A stretch of 64,000 nucleotides of DNA from Bacteroidales bacterium UBA4295 (GCA_002395805.1 DGVB01000034.1:1-64000), one strand, 5' to 3'; counted from the first letter of the stretch, positions 23,468 through 33,096 are shown. Program-made: numbers and translations. Notes: generated from the letters alone by a model not told the origin.

Positions 23468-24931
23468 TCATTTAAATATTAAATCAACTATATCGGTAGC
23501 GTCCATTTTGCCTTGCGGCATAGGACGTAGTGTGCCGGTCCAGAATAGCAGCGGCGAGACGGGATTGTCGTCAATGACGCGGTCTTCTATTTGTTTCTCG
23601 TCCTGCATCAGTCTCCATCCGGGCTGCAGCATAAAGACCACATCGCCTGTATGCCTTTTGCTCAGCGTGGCGCCGAGGATAGGATATCGGGATGCTTCAT
23701 AACCGGGCATGGCTATCTGCACTCCCTCAAAATCCATAAGAAAATTCGCCACCTGGCGCTGGATAGTCTCAAGGTTGAGCCGTTTCTGCTCGATGAGCGT
23801 GCGGTTAAGATAAACAGACTGACCGTACGCTCCGTCAACCCATCGCTCGTGTCCGTATAGCGCCATGAGATAGGTGCCGGTCAAAGCAGCGGCGCGGTCG
23901 GCATTAAAGGACTGTACGGGCATATGAATATCGCTCAGCGCTGCGGCGGAGATGCCCAGTATGGGTCTTCCTACCACCAGTATCTGGTAGTTGGCGTGTC
24001 CGATCCGCCGGTCCAGTTGCTCCATCAGAAAACCGAGATCTTGATTTAACCGCAGATACATATCTTCTTGTTCAGCGGAGGCAATCTGGTCGGTCTGCGC
24101 TGCAGGAGAGATGGTGTTGAGTTGCAACATCATCAGATCCGGCGTAGCGTCCAGACCGAGTTTCTCCGTTTGCTGGATAGCCAGCGCCAGTTCGATCACC
24201 AGAGTATTGGCTTCCGGCGCATGCAGGAGCACATCCCCTGCGGTATAGGAGAAGCCTTTCTTCTGTTCCTGCGGGGTAGGGGAGGAATAGGTCAGCATAT
24301 CCATCCGCGGTGTCCATAGACGTGCCGCAAGAGTAGTGATGCGACCGGATTTGTTTTGCTCATAAGCGGCAGCCGTCAGTCCTTCGCTGTAGGCTGCGGT
24401 AGCTACCCATTGCTGATTCTCCGGATCTATCCAGCAGCACGCATTGGCTGCATGACCGGCCAGCAGCACGGTAGTCTCAGGAGTGATGCCTACGGCATAT
24501 ATTTTCGCTGCAGGGTATTGCAGACGCATGCGGTCTGTGATGGTCTGGGATAGCAGCGCTTTGGGCGACAGATGGAGCGGCGTGCCTATGCCATGGGTGG
24601 TCTCGTCCTCCAGCATGTCATGGTTTTTACGGTCGCGACGAAGGAAGTATGCATCCATCGAATAGCCGTGGCGGTTCGGTGTTGCGCCTGTCATTAGCGT
24701 AGCGGTCGTCTCATTGCCTCCATAGACCAGATGCGGATAAGAAACGGTGGTCTGGAATGCCTCTTCGCTTAGGGTCCTAAGACCGCCTTGTTGCCAGTAC
24801 GGACGTAATAAACTCAGATTTTCAGCCGTCATGCCGTCCACTACTGCTACAACAGTTAGCCGCGGAGCGGCTGTGGAAAACAAAGCCAATAAGCTGAATA
24901 TCAACGTAATATATAGATAAATCTTGCGCAT
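23468..24931 (-). CDS. Alkaline-phosphatase-superfamily protein, probably catalytically inactive
   Basis: 487 aa from ATG 24931; a longer frame to 25141 lacks a signal and overlaps the upstream gene heavily. A signal peptide (MRKIYLYITLIFSLLALFSTA) is followed by the AlkP/nucleotide pyrophosphatase fold: VVAVVDGMTAENL, ATLMTGATPNRHG, KRHTGDVVFMLQPGW. The expected nucleophile region reads YGGNETTAT and the usual DHG metal site reads VVGRPILG, so both active-site nucleophile and metal ligands seem lost. A scaffold or regulatory role is inferred. It overlaps the DUF4105 gene by 31 bp. Confidence 0.75.
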   Translation of the reverse strand: MRKIYLYITLIFSLLALFSTAAPRLTVVAVVDGMTAENLSLLRPYWQQGGLRTLSEEAFQTTVSYPHLVYGGNETTATLMTGATPNRHGYSMDAYFLRRDRKNHDMLEDETTHGIGTPLHLSPKALLSQTITDRMRLQYPAAKIYAVGITPETTVLLAGHAANACCWIDPENQQWVATAAYSEGLTAAAYEQNKSGRITTLAARLWTPRMDMLTYSSPTPQEQKKGFSYTAGDVLLHAPEANTLVIELALAIQQTEKLGLDATPDLMMLQLNTISPAAQTDQIASAEQEDMYLRLNQDLGFLMEQLDRRIGHANYQILVVGRPILGISAAALSDIHMPVQSFNADRAAALTGTYLMALYGHERWVDGAYGQSVYLNRTLIEQKRLNLETIQRQVANFLMDFEGVQIAMPGYEASRYPILGATLSKRHTGDVVFMLQPGWRLMQDEKQIEDRVIDDNPVSPLLFWTGTLRPMPQGKMDATDIVDLIFK

Positions 24932-25896
24932 AAATGAGCCATAGGTAGGATAATTAACCGCCATCCGAATCCTACAAGCGGATGACAAGAGAAGAAGGTT
25001 AAAAAGGTAACCAATATCAGCAACAGGCCGTACAGGCACACAAAGATAATATCTATCCAACGGGAGCGTTTTTTTCTCCGTCTGTCCCAATAACTGATGC
25101 CTGCTACCAGCAGAACATAGAGCGCCAGACCGAGGTACCATGTCTTAAACCAGGGCACACGCTCTATCTCAAAAGGAGCAATATGTTCGTTTAGAACCAG
25201 TTTCCGGTCAGCCGTCTGTGCCTCAGAGACATAGAACATTAGTTCTTCGGGCAGGAAGAGACGTTCTTCACCATACATCTTTTGATCCGCTTTGGGACCG
25301 AAAAGCAGGTTGATGCCTGCGTCTGCCCAAGAGCCTTTCGGCGTATAGCGCTGGATAAAACGGCGGTAGGTCATACCTTCCGCTCCCTGATAATCCGACC
25401 AGGCTCCCTCAGCATTATTGCCGATGAAGATCCGGTCGATCATGTGATACGGCCGTGTGGCGCAATTGTCGAAAACGAAATTATACAGGTATTTGCGGTT
25501 TTCCGGTCGGTAGTTCTCCACCAGCGCTTGCCACAGGAGATTTTTCTGCTCCTGCGTGAAGTTCAGCTCCTGTTCATAGACCGGTCGATTATCGCGGTCA
25601 TACTCATACATAAACCAGTGATAGGGCGACGCACCCAGCTCGTACCAGGTCTCGCCGCGAACGAATTTCCAATAGAAATGATCGGTATTAAAATCGAATA
25701 TACCATAGTTGAAGACGATATCGATATCGTTCGTTTCGTCGAGCACGCGTATAGCCGTATGCCCGTATCGTGCATACAGCTCCTCTCCCGGCGAACAGGT
25801 AAGAAGCGATATGCGGGCGTTCTCGCCCAGTGTCTGTGCTTGCATGCCAATAGCGATACACAGGCCGATCAATAGTATGCGAAGTTTATGCCACAT
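24901..25896 (-). CDS. DUF4105 exported membrane protein
   Basis: 331 aa from ATG 25896. Signal peptide MWHKLRILLIGLCIAIGMQA, then the DUF4105 (Lnb N-terminal periplasmic) domain: RISLLTCSPGEELYARYGHTAIRV and NCATRPYHMIDRIF. Three C-terminal membrane helices follow (~250-330). DUF4105 contains conserved His/Cys residues suggestive of a papain/NlpC-like fold, but no activity is established. It overlaps the preceding PAP2-like gene by 11 bp. Confidence 0.8.
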   Translation of the reverse strand: MWHKLRILLIGLCIAIGMQAQTLGENARISLLTCSPGEELYARYGHTAIRVLDETNDIDIVFNYGIFDFNTDHFYWKFVRGETWYELGASPYHWFMYEYDRDNRPVYEQELNFTQEQKNLLWQALVENYRPENRKYLYNFVFDNCATRPYHMIDRIFIGNNAEGAWSDYQGAEGMTYRRFIQRYTPKGSWADAGINLLFGPKADQKMYGEERLFLPEELMFYVSEAQTADRKLVLNEHIAPFEIERVPWFKTWYLGLALYVLLVAGISYWDRRRKKRSRWIDIIFVCLYGLLLILVTFLTFFSCHPLVGFGWRLIILPMAHLCARFIYILR

Positions 25897-26524
25897 ATGA
25901 ATAGATGCAATAAGGAATACAGGTGCAGAAAAGACCCAGCAACCACCCTGCGGATACTTGCGCAGGTGTGTGTGCATGGAGATGCAGCCGCGCCCACATC
26001 AGGGCCAATGAAAGAGATGCCCATAGAGTTATTGTTCCCCAAGTGGGAATAGCTCCGAGACCGAGGCAGTAAGTGAAAATACCTCCTGTCAATCCGCCAA
26101 AACCCGTGAGGTGCGCGCTGATTTTCCAAAACCGGTTTATAACTGTTACAAGCGCGATAGCGGCTGTAGCGCCGATGGCGATAAAAGAGAGAAACAGCGG
26201 CGCATGCAGGATAGATGCAGTCAGATAACTCCAGAACATAAACCCCAATGCCGAATAGATATAGGGCATCGTGCGTTCACCGGCATCGTCTATATTCAGG
26301 TTCTTCACCTCCCCGCGCTTCATCATGATCCATATTGCCGTGATAGGCAGGACACAAGTAAGGACAAACGTACCGAGGATAGCTACCAGTACCCATATGC
26401 CGTTCAGAGGCGAGACATGGACTGCATGCGCCAGACAGAAAAGCACAATACCGTATGTGGGTACGAAAAGCGGATAGAGTATCACGCTCAGCGTCCGGGC
26501 CAATATGTCTGCTATTCCGCTCAT
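25886..26524 (-). CDS. PAP2-like integral membrane phosphatase
   Basis: 212 aa with about five or six membrane helices. KISAHLTGFGGLTGG and ARLHLHAHTPAQVSAGWLLG resemble the second and third motifs of PAP2 lipid phosphatases (SxxxH...RxxxxxH). The first basic motif is weaker. Expected to act on lipid phosphates or undecaprenyl pyrophosphate in the inner membrane. Four-base overlap (ATGA) with rpoN. Confidence 0.7.
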   Translation of the reverse strand: MSGIADILARTLSVILYPLFVPTYGIVLFCLAHAVHVSPLNGIWVLVAILGTFVLTCVLPITAIWIMMKRGEVKNLNIDDAGERTMPYIYSALGFMFWSYLTASILHAPLFLSFIAIGATAAIALVTVINRFWKISAHLTGFGGLTGGIFTYCLGLGAIPTWGTITLWASLSLALMWARLHLHAHTPAQVSAGWLLGLFCTCIPYCIYSYVA

Positions 26525-28032
26525 AACACGCTCTTACGCAGCCGTGCTACCGGTATGCCTAACTGGTCTCTGTATTTGGCGATAGTACGTCGTGCGATAG
26601 GGTATCCGTGCGTTTCCATCGCGGCTACAAGCTGCTCGTCGGTCAGCGGTTTTTGTTTGTCCTCGCCGTCCACTAACTCCTGCAGAATTTTTTTGATCTC
26701 GCGGGTGGAAACCTCGTCCCCCTCGGCATTGGTCATTGATTCGGAGAAGAAATATTTGAGCGGATAGATGCCGAATCGCGTCTGCACATACTTGCTGTTG
26801 CTTACCCGCGAGATGGTGGATACATCGTATCCCGTCTTGTTGGCGATATCCTGCAGCACCATAGGCTTGAGGCTGGTCTCTTCGCCGTCCAGGAAGAAAT
26901 CGTATTGCGCCTGTAGGATAGCCGTCATGGTCTTCATCAGAGTCTCGTTTCGCTGTTTGATAGCGTCAATAAACCATTGTGCGGCATTCAGCCTCTGGCG
27001 AATGAACGACGTAGCCTGCCGCGTCTCTTTGGTATTAGGCATGCGGCTGTATTCCTCCAGCATGTTGGAGTATTCGCGGCTGACATGCAACTCCGGTATA
27101 TCGCCGGTGTTCAGTACTACGTATAGTTCTTCGTCCCGTTCCTCTATCGTGAAATCCGGTATGATGGTCTCGCGTTGCGTCTCATAGACATTGCCGGTGA
27201 AGGCATTTGCGGGCTTCTGATTCAAATGCACAATCTCCTGTACGGCGGCTTGGAACTCTTCTTCCGTACATTCCAAACGCTGGATAATCTTGTCGAAATG
27301 ATGTTTGGAGAAGGCCTCGAAATGATCGCGTAGGATCTTGTAAGCCAGATCGATACTCTCCGAAGGAGCCTCGTCGCCTTTGACTTCCAGCTGCCGAAGC
27401 AGGCATTCCTGCAGGTTAGCGGATGCAATGCCGGGAGGATCGAACTGCTTGATTTGGCGCACGATGTCCTCCATCTCTTCGTCCGTCACGGACAACTGTT
27501 CTTGGAACATGATATCGTCAACAAGTTGCTCTGTCGTGCGGCGCAGATAGCCGTCATCGTCTATATTGCCCAGCACCCATTTGGCTATATGGCGCTGTGG
27601 CTTGGTCATTTTGGTAAGGTAGATCTGCGATTTCAGTTCCTCTATCAGACTGCTGCCGCCGATAATCGGTACTTCGCGTGAGTCATTGTCAGCAGGGCTG
27701 TATTGCGGCTGCAGCATATAACTCGGTGTCTCGTCGTCGGATACATACTGCTCGTAGTTGAACTCGTCGTTCTGCAGCGGGTCGCGTTGGCGGCCGTCTT
27801 CGTATCCGTCTTCCGGCATATAACTCTCGTCAAACTCATCGTAGTTGTCTGCCTGCGCCTGTATCTCCGCTTCGTCATGCCCTTCCTCCAGCGCAGGATT
27901 CTCCTGTAGCTCTTCGTTGATACGTTGGCATAACTCGATGGAGGGTAGCTCCAGCATCCGGATGACTTGGATCTGCGTAGGAGACAACTTGGTTGTCTGA
28001 GTTAATGATTGTTGAAGACCTACTTTTTGCAT
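26521..28032 (-). CDS. rpoN: RNA polymerase sigma-54 factor
   Basis: 503 aa. Region I (MQKVGLQQSLTQTTKLSPTQIQVIRMLELP), an acidic region II (~55-125) and the RpoN box ARRTIAKYRDQLGIPVARLRK at the C-terminus that reads the -24 promoter element. It directs transcription that needs AAA+ activators. Embedded in the envelope operon and overlapping the aminotransferase gene by 13 bp. No -24/-12 promoter was recognised in this window. Confidence 0.96.
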   Translation of the reverse strand: MQKVGLQQSLTQTTKLSPTQIQVIRMLELPSIELCQRINEELQENPALEEGHDEAEIQAQADNYDEFDESYMPEDGYEDGRQRDPLQNDEFNYEQYVSDDETPSYMLQPQYSPADNDSREVPIIGGSSLIEELKSQIYLTKMTKPQRHIAKWVLGNIDDDGYLRRTTEQLVDDIMFQEQLSVTDEEMEDIVRQIKQFDPPGIASANLQECLLRQLEVKGDEAPSESIDLAYKILRDHFEAFSKHHFDKIIQRLECTEEEFQAAVQEIVHLNQKPANAFTGNVYETQRETIIPDFTIEERDEELYVVLNTGDIPELHVSREYSNMLEEYSRMPNTKETRQATSFIRQRLNAAQWFIDAIKQRNETLMKTMTAILQAQYDFFLDGEETSLKPMVLQDIANKTGYDVSTISRVSNSKYVQTRFGIYPLKYFFSESMTNAEGDEVSTREIKKILQELVDGEDKQKPLTDEQLVAAMETHGYPIARRTIAKYRDQLGIPVARLRKSVL

Positions 28033-29159
28033 AATTCTAATACAGAGGAAGTGATATATTCCAGTTGCTCGTCGTCTAATTCAGTATGCATCGGCAGCGA
28101 TAATACGCAAGCTGCCAGCTTTTCTGCTACGGGGAAATCACCGTCTTTGTACCGAGGGTCGAGGTATGCTTTCTGCTGGTGCAGCGGCACGGGATAATAG
28201 ATCATTGCCGGTATTCCCCGTTCCGCTAACCCCTCGCGCAGCGTATCTCTGTCCGCGCCTGTTACGCGCAGCGTGTATTGATGGAATACATGTGTGGAAT
28301 GGGCTTGTCGTCCGGGGATGAGAATCTGGCCGCATCCCTTAAATGCCTGGTCGTAATAGGCCGCGGCACGTTGACGCGAAGCGATATATTCGTCCAGATG
28401 CGGCAGTTTGGCGTCCAGCACAGCAGCCTGAATACTGTCCAGACGGCTGTTGACACCGATCATGTCATGGTGGTAACGAACGACCATACCATGGTTCGCA
28501 ATAGCGCGCATCTTGGCTGCCAACTCATCGTCGTTGGTGAAGATCGCGCCTCCGTCGCCGTAGCAGCCGAGGTTCTTGGAAGGGAAGAAAGATGTGCAAC
28601 CGATGTTGCCTATTGTACCTGCCTGCTTGGTCTCGCCGTTAGAGAAAGTGTATTTCGCTCCGATCGCTTGGCACGCATCCTCTACTATGTAGAGATGATG
28701 CTCTTCCGCTATCGCCATGAGCGGCTCCATGTCGGCGCACTGGCCGAACAGATGCACGGGTACGATCGCTTTGGTGCGCGGAGTGATGGCGCGACGGACA
28801 GCCTCTGTATCCATGTTCATCGTCTCCCAGTTTACATCCACCACTACCGGCGTCAGACCCAAAAGAGCCACTACCTCTGCTGTAGCGATAAATGTGAAAG
28901 TAGGAGTGATTACTTCGTCGCCAGGCTTCAGACCTAATCCCATTAGAGCTATCTGCAGCGCATCGGTGCCGTTTCCTACAGGAATCACATGTTTTGCGCC
29001 CGTGTATTGCTCCAAGTGATGCTGAAAATCCGTCACTTTCTGACCTTTGACAAAAGCGGTGGTTTCGATTACCTCTCGGATGCCTGCATCAATCTCTTTT
29101 TGAATCTTGAGATACTGCGTATGCAGGTCCACCATTTGTATTTTTCTCTCGTTTTTCAT
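28020..29159 (-). CDS. DegT/DnrJ/EryC1/StrS sugar aminotransferase
   Basis: 379 aa from ATG 29159, which overlaps the ybbR stop as TAATG. PLP site SFFPSKNLGCYGDGGA (the Lys forms the Schiff base); VGNGTDALQIAL, GDEVITPTFTFIATAE and EDACQAIGAKY complete the family signature. It transfers an amino group to a nucleotide-linked keto-sugar for surface glycans. Substrate not determined (WbpE-like length). Confidence 0.9.
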   Translation of the reverse strand: MKNERKIQMVDLHTQYLKIQKEIDAGIREVIETTAFVKGQKVTDFQHHLEQYTGAKHVIPVGNGTDALQIALMGLGLKPGDEVITPTFTFIATAEVVALLGLTPVVVDVNWETMNMDTEAVRRAITPRTKAIVPVHLFGQCADMEPLMAIAEEHHLYIVEDACQAIGAKYTFSNGETKQAGTIGNIGCTSFFPSKNLGCYGDGGAIFTNDDELAAKMRAIANHGMVVRYHHDMIGVNSRLDSIQAAVLDAKLPHLDEYIASRQRAAAYYDQAFKGCGQILIPGRQAHSTHVFHQYTLRVTGADRDTLREGLAERGIPAMIYYPVPLHQQKAYLDPRYKDGDFPVAEKLAACVLSLPMHTELDDEQLEYITSSVLELCKK

Positions 29160-30073
29160 TATTGCTCTACCATAAACTCTATCACACCCGGATATACCCA
29201 TGCCGACGTGATATATGGGTTGGAATACCGCAACTCCACATCCAGTTTGTCGCTTCGCTCGGAGGTATAGATACATACGGCTTTTATATCTGTCGCCTGT
29301 ACCTGTGCGAAATGGCTGATGCCTACACGTACGCTGACCTCCACTTCATTGGGGAATAGCCTCAGATACACACCCTCCGGCACGTTGAGCACATGCAGCG
29401 GTACAATAAATTTCTTCTCTGTGAAGCGCTCAGCTATGACGCGGATATTGATGCTGTCAGTCTCTGTGCGTACACTTTGAGGTAATGCCAGCGCCATACG
29501 CGTACTCATCGTGTCCGTGATGTCCGTCAGGGTTGAATACTCCGTGTAAATAGTATCTATCTTCGCCAGCGCTTTGTCCTGACCGAAGATCTTTATGCTC
29601 GTCCGGCTTAACTCGGGATGTCCTACTAACTGATACTCATTTGCGGGTGTAATCTCGCCGCTAAAGGCGATCACTACGTTTTTCTCCTGTTCTGTGAAAT
29701 AAGGACAACTGATCTCCTCCGGTTTTGTATCAATCAGGCGGCTGGTACCCTGCAATATATCGCTGATACTGCGGCGCAGAGCGTCGGTAGGTACATGAAT
29801 CGTTCCTTTCTCTCCATGGATATACTGCCGCAGATCTACTGTCAGATGGAGCGGCTCGCGATGATAGGTGTTCAGCCGTGCTCCGGCATCCCGTACCTCG
29901 ATCATCACGGTATCCGGCAGACCCGGTTCGCCTAATCCGATATTACCCGGTTTGCCGGTATACTGCATCATTACCGGCACGCGTGTGTTGCGTACCGACT
30001 GCATCGCATGGCCGTACCAGATCAGTGCGGCTAATACCAGAAAAAGCAGGAATGTTAGGATGTCCCGTTTCAC
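29159..30073 (-). CDS. YbbR-like (CdaR family) membrane-anchored protein
   Basis: 304 aa. One N-terminal anchor (ILTFLLFLVLAALIWYGHAM), then YbbR-type repeats (TRVPVMMQYTGKP, PDTVMIEVRDAG, ...KKFIVPLHVLNVPEGVYL). In Firmicutes CdaR regulates diadenylate cyclase; here no cyclase gene is adjacent, so the role is open. One base separates it from yajC. Confidence 0.82.
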   Translation of the reverse strand: MKRDILTFLLFLVLAALIWYGHAMQSVRNTRVPVMMQYTGKPGNIGLGEPGLPDTVMIEVRDAGARLNTYHREPLHLTVDLRQYIHGEKGTIHVPTDALRRSISDILQGTSRLIDTKPEEISCPYFTEQEKNVVIAFSGEITPANEYQLVGHPELSRTSIKIFGQDKALAKIDTIYTEYSTLTDITDTMSTRMALALPQSVRTETDSINIRVIAERFTEKKFIVPLHVLNVPEGVYLRLFPNEVEVSVRVGISHFAQVQATDIKAVCIYTSERSDKLDVELRYSNPYITSAWVYPGVIEFMVEQ

Positions 30074-30415
30074 TTATTTCTTCTCGTCCTTAGCGGCAGC
30101 TTGTACTGCGTCCGAAGCATCTGCGAAAACGCTGTCCTTGCTCACTTTAATAGTCACGTCCTTAGCAATGGTGATAATGAAGGTGGTCTCTTGAACCTCC
30201 TTGATCTCGCCGTATATACCGCCTGCGGTCACTACTTTGTCGCCTTTCTTCATGGCCTCGCGCTGGGCTTGCAACTCTTTCTGTTTTTTCGTCTGAGGAC
30301 GAATCATAAAGAAATAGAATACTACGAAAATCAGGATCATCATGATCCAGAAACTCCATTGACTACCTTGTTGTGCAGCGCCTTCTGCCTGCAGTAAAAT
30401 TAAATTAAACATCAT
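30074..30415 (-). CDS. yajC: Sec translocase accessory subunit YajC
   Basis: 113 aa. One membrane helix (WSFWIMMILIFVVFYFFMIRPQ) followed by the conserved YajC domain (KKQKELQAQREAMKKGDKVVTAGGIYGEI). Works with SecDF to assist protein export. A second ATG at 30412 is possible. Confidence 0.95.
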   Translation of the reverse strand: MMFNLILLQAEGAAQQGSQWSFWIMMILIFVVFYFFMIRPQTKKQKELQAQREAMKKGDKVVTAGGIYGEIKEVQETTFIITIAKDVTIKVSKDSVFADASDAVQAAAKDEKK

Positions 30416-30459
30416 ATTTTTATTATTTTAAATGTATTCCTTAATAATATCCTCTAAAC

Positions 30460-31413
30460 CTACTTCAGACTCAGCGCCTTGAAGAGCGACCCTTCATTCT
30501 TTAGATCACGCAAAATCTCGGTCAGAATACCATTGATGAACATGTAGCTCTTGTCGCCCGAGTACTCTTTTGCCAACTCGATATATTCGTTCATCGAAAC
30601 GGTCAGAGCAATATTCTCAAATTCTGTAATTTCTGCGAGCGCAGCCTCGATGATAATACGATCCATATAGGCTATACGTTCGGCATCCCATCCCTTGAGA
30701 TGGCTGTTGATGAGTTGCTCAAACTGATCATGTTCCTTAATGGCTTTCTCCAGCAGGGAGGAGGCAAACCGCACTTCATCCTCATTGTCAAACATCTCCA
30801 GCAGCGGTGTCTCCGGAGTGCTGTCTTCTCCGAAACGTTTAATGGTCTTAATGACGTAACTCAACACAACTTCCATGTCGGTGGTCCAATTAGTCTTGTC
30901 CAGCACCAGCTCCATTTCCTCCAGCGCGTCGTTTAATACCTCGTTGCCCGTCAGCAGATGCTGGTATATCTGGCGCCAAATACGTTTATCGTCGTTGTAT
31001 GTGCAGGTCTCAGCCTCCATATATTGGCGGTAGAATTCGCTTTCCGTGAGCCGTTTGTACACATCCGCAACAGCCTGCATGCCGCTGTCCCAGCTCAATT
31101 GTTGCTCCTGTATGCGGGCTCTCAGGGCGCGGTTGTCGAATAACTGCTGCGCCAGCCTGTTCTGTACAAACCTCCGATTAGGAGCCCAAGACGAGTGCGT
31201 GGCACGCGCGCGCGCAGACTGCTCTTCCAACTGGCGCTGCGCATAGGCCGTCAACTCATTGGCAAAATCCAACAAGGAAAAATAGAGATCGTACGTGTCT
31301 GCAAAACTCTTATTCAACTCCTTGCGCGCGGTAAGAAGGGTCTTGTCCGGGTTTTTGTAATAGGCGAAGAGCGTTTGGACAACACGCGTCCGCACCATAG
31401 TTCTATTTATCAT
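30460..31413 (-). CDS. nusB: Transcription antitermination factor NusB (long Bacteroidota form)
   Basis: 317 aa, about twice the length of E. coli NusB. The N-terminal RTRVVQTLFAYYKNP and C-terminal domain WDAERIAYMDRIIIEAALAEITEFENIALTVSMNEYIELAKEYS are diagnostic. It binds boxA RNA with S10 to prevent early termination of rRNA. Divergent from the DUF3276 gene; head of the 12-gene run. Confidence 0.95.
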   Translation of the reverse strand: MINRTMVRTRVVQTLFAYYKNPDKTLLTARKELNKSFADTYDLYFSLLDFANELTAYAQRQLEEQSARARATHSSWAPNRRFVQNRLAQQLFDNRALRARIQEQQLSWDSGMQAVADVYKRLTESEFYRQYMEAETCTYNDDKRIWRQIYQHLLTGNEVLNDALEEMELVLDKTNWTTDMEVVLSYVIKTIKRFGEDSTPETPLLEMFDNEDEVRFASSLLEKAIKEHDQFEQLINSHLKGWDAERIAYMDRIIIEAALAEITEFENIALTVSMNEYIELAKEYSGDKSYMFINGILTEILRDLKNEGSLFKALSLK

Positions 31414-31429
31414 ATTCTAAAAATTTGCG

Positions 31430-31477
31430 CAAAGATACAAAAAAATTTGCACATATGCAAAAAAAATCGTACCTTTG
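31430..31477. promoter_or_regulatory. Overlapping divergent promoters nusB / DUF3276
   Basis: Minus: TATCTTTG (31430-31437) with TTTG at 31458-31461, 20 bp apart. Plus: TTTG (31446-31449) with TACCTTTG (31470-31477), 20 bp apart. The -33 elements interleave in TTTGCACATATGCAAA, so the two promoters may compete. Confidence 0.8.
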
Positions 31478-31506
31478 CCGCAGTTTTTCTAACAAATCAG
31501 AAAAAA

Positions 31507-31878
31507 ATGGAGAAAAATCAAGAAGAAAGACGCGAACAGGAGATTGTCTATAGCCGTTCTGTCAAGGCTGGAAAACGCATCTATTATTTAGATGTACGCA
31601 AGGCGCGCAACAACGACCTTTATCTCTCTATCACAGAGAGTAAGCGTCGTCAATCAGAAGGCGAGGAAGCTCCGTCGTTTGAGAAGCACAAACTATTCCT
31701 CTATAAAGAGGACTTTGCTCACTTTACCGAAGGTCTGCAGGATGTGATATCCTACGTGCAGAGTCAGTTGGGCGAAATCGAAGCCCGTCCGGAATATTCA
31801 CCGGAAGCGGAGGCTGCAGAACCGGCAGCCGAAGGTGAAGAACCGAAGCGCAAAGGCTTGTTCGGAATCTTTAAGTAA
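31507..31878 (+). CDS. DUF3276 / PUR-alpha-like protein
   Basis: 123 aa. REQEIVYSRSVKAGKRIYYLDVRKARNNDLYLSITESKRR is the PUR-type single-strand nucleic-acid-binding fold of Bacteroidota and spirochaetes. A Glu/Ala-rich tail ends RKGLFGIFK. The start at 31507 follows a promoter at 31446-31477. The 3' end overlaps the convergent coaBC by 8 bp. Confidence 0.85.
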   Translation: MEKNQEERREQEIVYSRSVKAGKRIYYLDVRKARNNDLYLSITESKRRQSEGEEAPSFEKHKLFLYKEDFAHFTEGLQDVISYVQSQLGEIEARPEYSPEAEAAEPAAEGEEPKRKGLFGIFK

Positions 31879-33079
31879 ACAGAGTATCGACGATTTGGGC
31901 GGCGACGTCCGCTTTGCTGAGCAGAGGCAGTTCGGCTGTTTTTCCGTCTGCCTGTAAGATTGTCACCTTATTTGTATCGGTGCCGAATCCTGCACCTTGC
32001 TCGCGCAGTGAATTCAGGATAATGGCATTCAAATGCTTGCGTTCCATTTTATGGAGCGCATTTTCTTTTTCATGCTCGGTTTCCAGGGCGAAGCCGACGA
32101 GCATCTGGTCAGTCCGTTTGCTTTCTCCTAAAGCTCTGGCGATATCCGGTGTGGTGCGCAGTGCGAGCGTCATCTCTGTCTGCCCGGCTTGTTTTTTGAT
32201 TTTCTCTTCTGCGACTTCTGTCGGCGTGAAGTCAGCAACGGCTGCGCAAAGGATAGCACATGCCATCTGTGGCCATACAGCAGTGCAGGCTTCGTACATC
32301 GCTTGCGCGGAGAGCGCATCGATTCGGCGGATAGTGCCGAAAGGGTTATATAACGGAGCGGAGACAGAGCCGCACACGACGGTCACTTCCGCACCGCGGC
32401 GCGCACACTCATGCGCTAGCGCAAATCCCATCTTACCGGTAGAATAATTGCTGATAAACCGCACGGGGTCTATCTTCTCTTGTGTGCCGCCGGCGGTGAT
32501 GAGTATCTTCCTGCCAGCGAAATCCTGCGGAGCCAGAGCATATTCAATGGCTTCCTGCAGAATTTCTATCTCCGGCATCCGTCCTTTGCCGCTGGTACCG
32601 CAGGCAAGCAGACCTTCGTCAGGCTCTACTACGTGTACTTTTTTCCATCCTTGGATGGTCTTGATAGCGTGCTGCGTTGCGGGGTTCTCCCACATCTTAT
32701 CGTTCATCGCGGGTGCTACAATAATCGGTTTGCGTGCTGCGCAGGAACAGATAGTGGTCGTGAGCGCGTCGTCGGCTATGCCTGCTGCCATTTTAGCAAC
32801 TATGTTTGCTGTAGCAGGTGCTACGATCATTGCGTCGCACCATTCGGGCAGGGATATATGCTCGGTGGCGTGCTCGTTGATAGCAGCGAATACATCCGAA
32901 TACACCCTGCTGCCCGTGAGGGTCTGCAGGGTGGTTTCGGTAATAAACTGCAAGGCGTTTTGAGTGGTCGTCACCCGAACCTCCGCACCCGCTTTGACGA
33001 GAGAGCGAATCAGTTCAGGGATCTTGTACGCTGCTATACCGCCGCTGATGCCGACTAATATGCGTTTACCTTTGAGCAT
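31871..33079 (-). CDS. coaBC: Bifunctional phosphopantothenoylcysteine decarboxylase / synthetase
   Basis: 402 aa. CoaC half: GISGGIAAYKIPEL, EHISLPEW (active His), PAMNDKMW, CGTSGKGRMPE. CoaB half from ~190: KILITAGGTQEKIDPVRFISNYSTGKMG. Makes 4'-phosphopantetheine for coenzyme A with FMN and CTP. 17 bp after rpoZ in the bamD-rpoZ-coaBC order common in Bacteroidota. Confidence 0.97.
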   Translation of the reverse strand: MLKGKRILVGISGGIAAYKIPELIRSLVKAGAEVRVTTTQNALQFITETTLQTLTGSRVYSDVFAAINEHATEHISLPEWCDAMIVAPATANIVAKMAAGIADDALTTTICSCAARKPIIVAPAMNDKMWENPATQHAIKTIQGWKKVHVVEPDEGLLACGTSGKGRMPEIEILQEAIEYALAPQDFAGRKILITAGGTQEKIDPVRFISNYSTGKMGFALAHECARRGAEVTVVCGSVSAPLYNPFGTIRRIDALSAQAMYEACTAVWPQMACAILCAAVADFTPTEVAEEKIKKQAGQTEMTLALRTTPDIARALGESKRTDQMLVGFALETEHEKENALHKMERKHLNAIILNSLREQGAGFGTDTNKVTILQADGKTAELPLLSKADVAAQIVDTLFT

Positions 33080-33096
33080 CGGCTTTTGTCTTTCGA

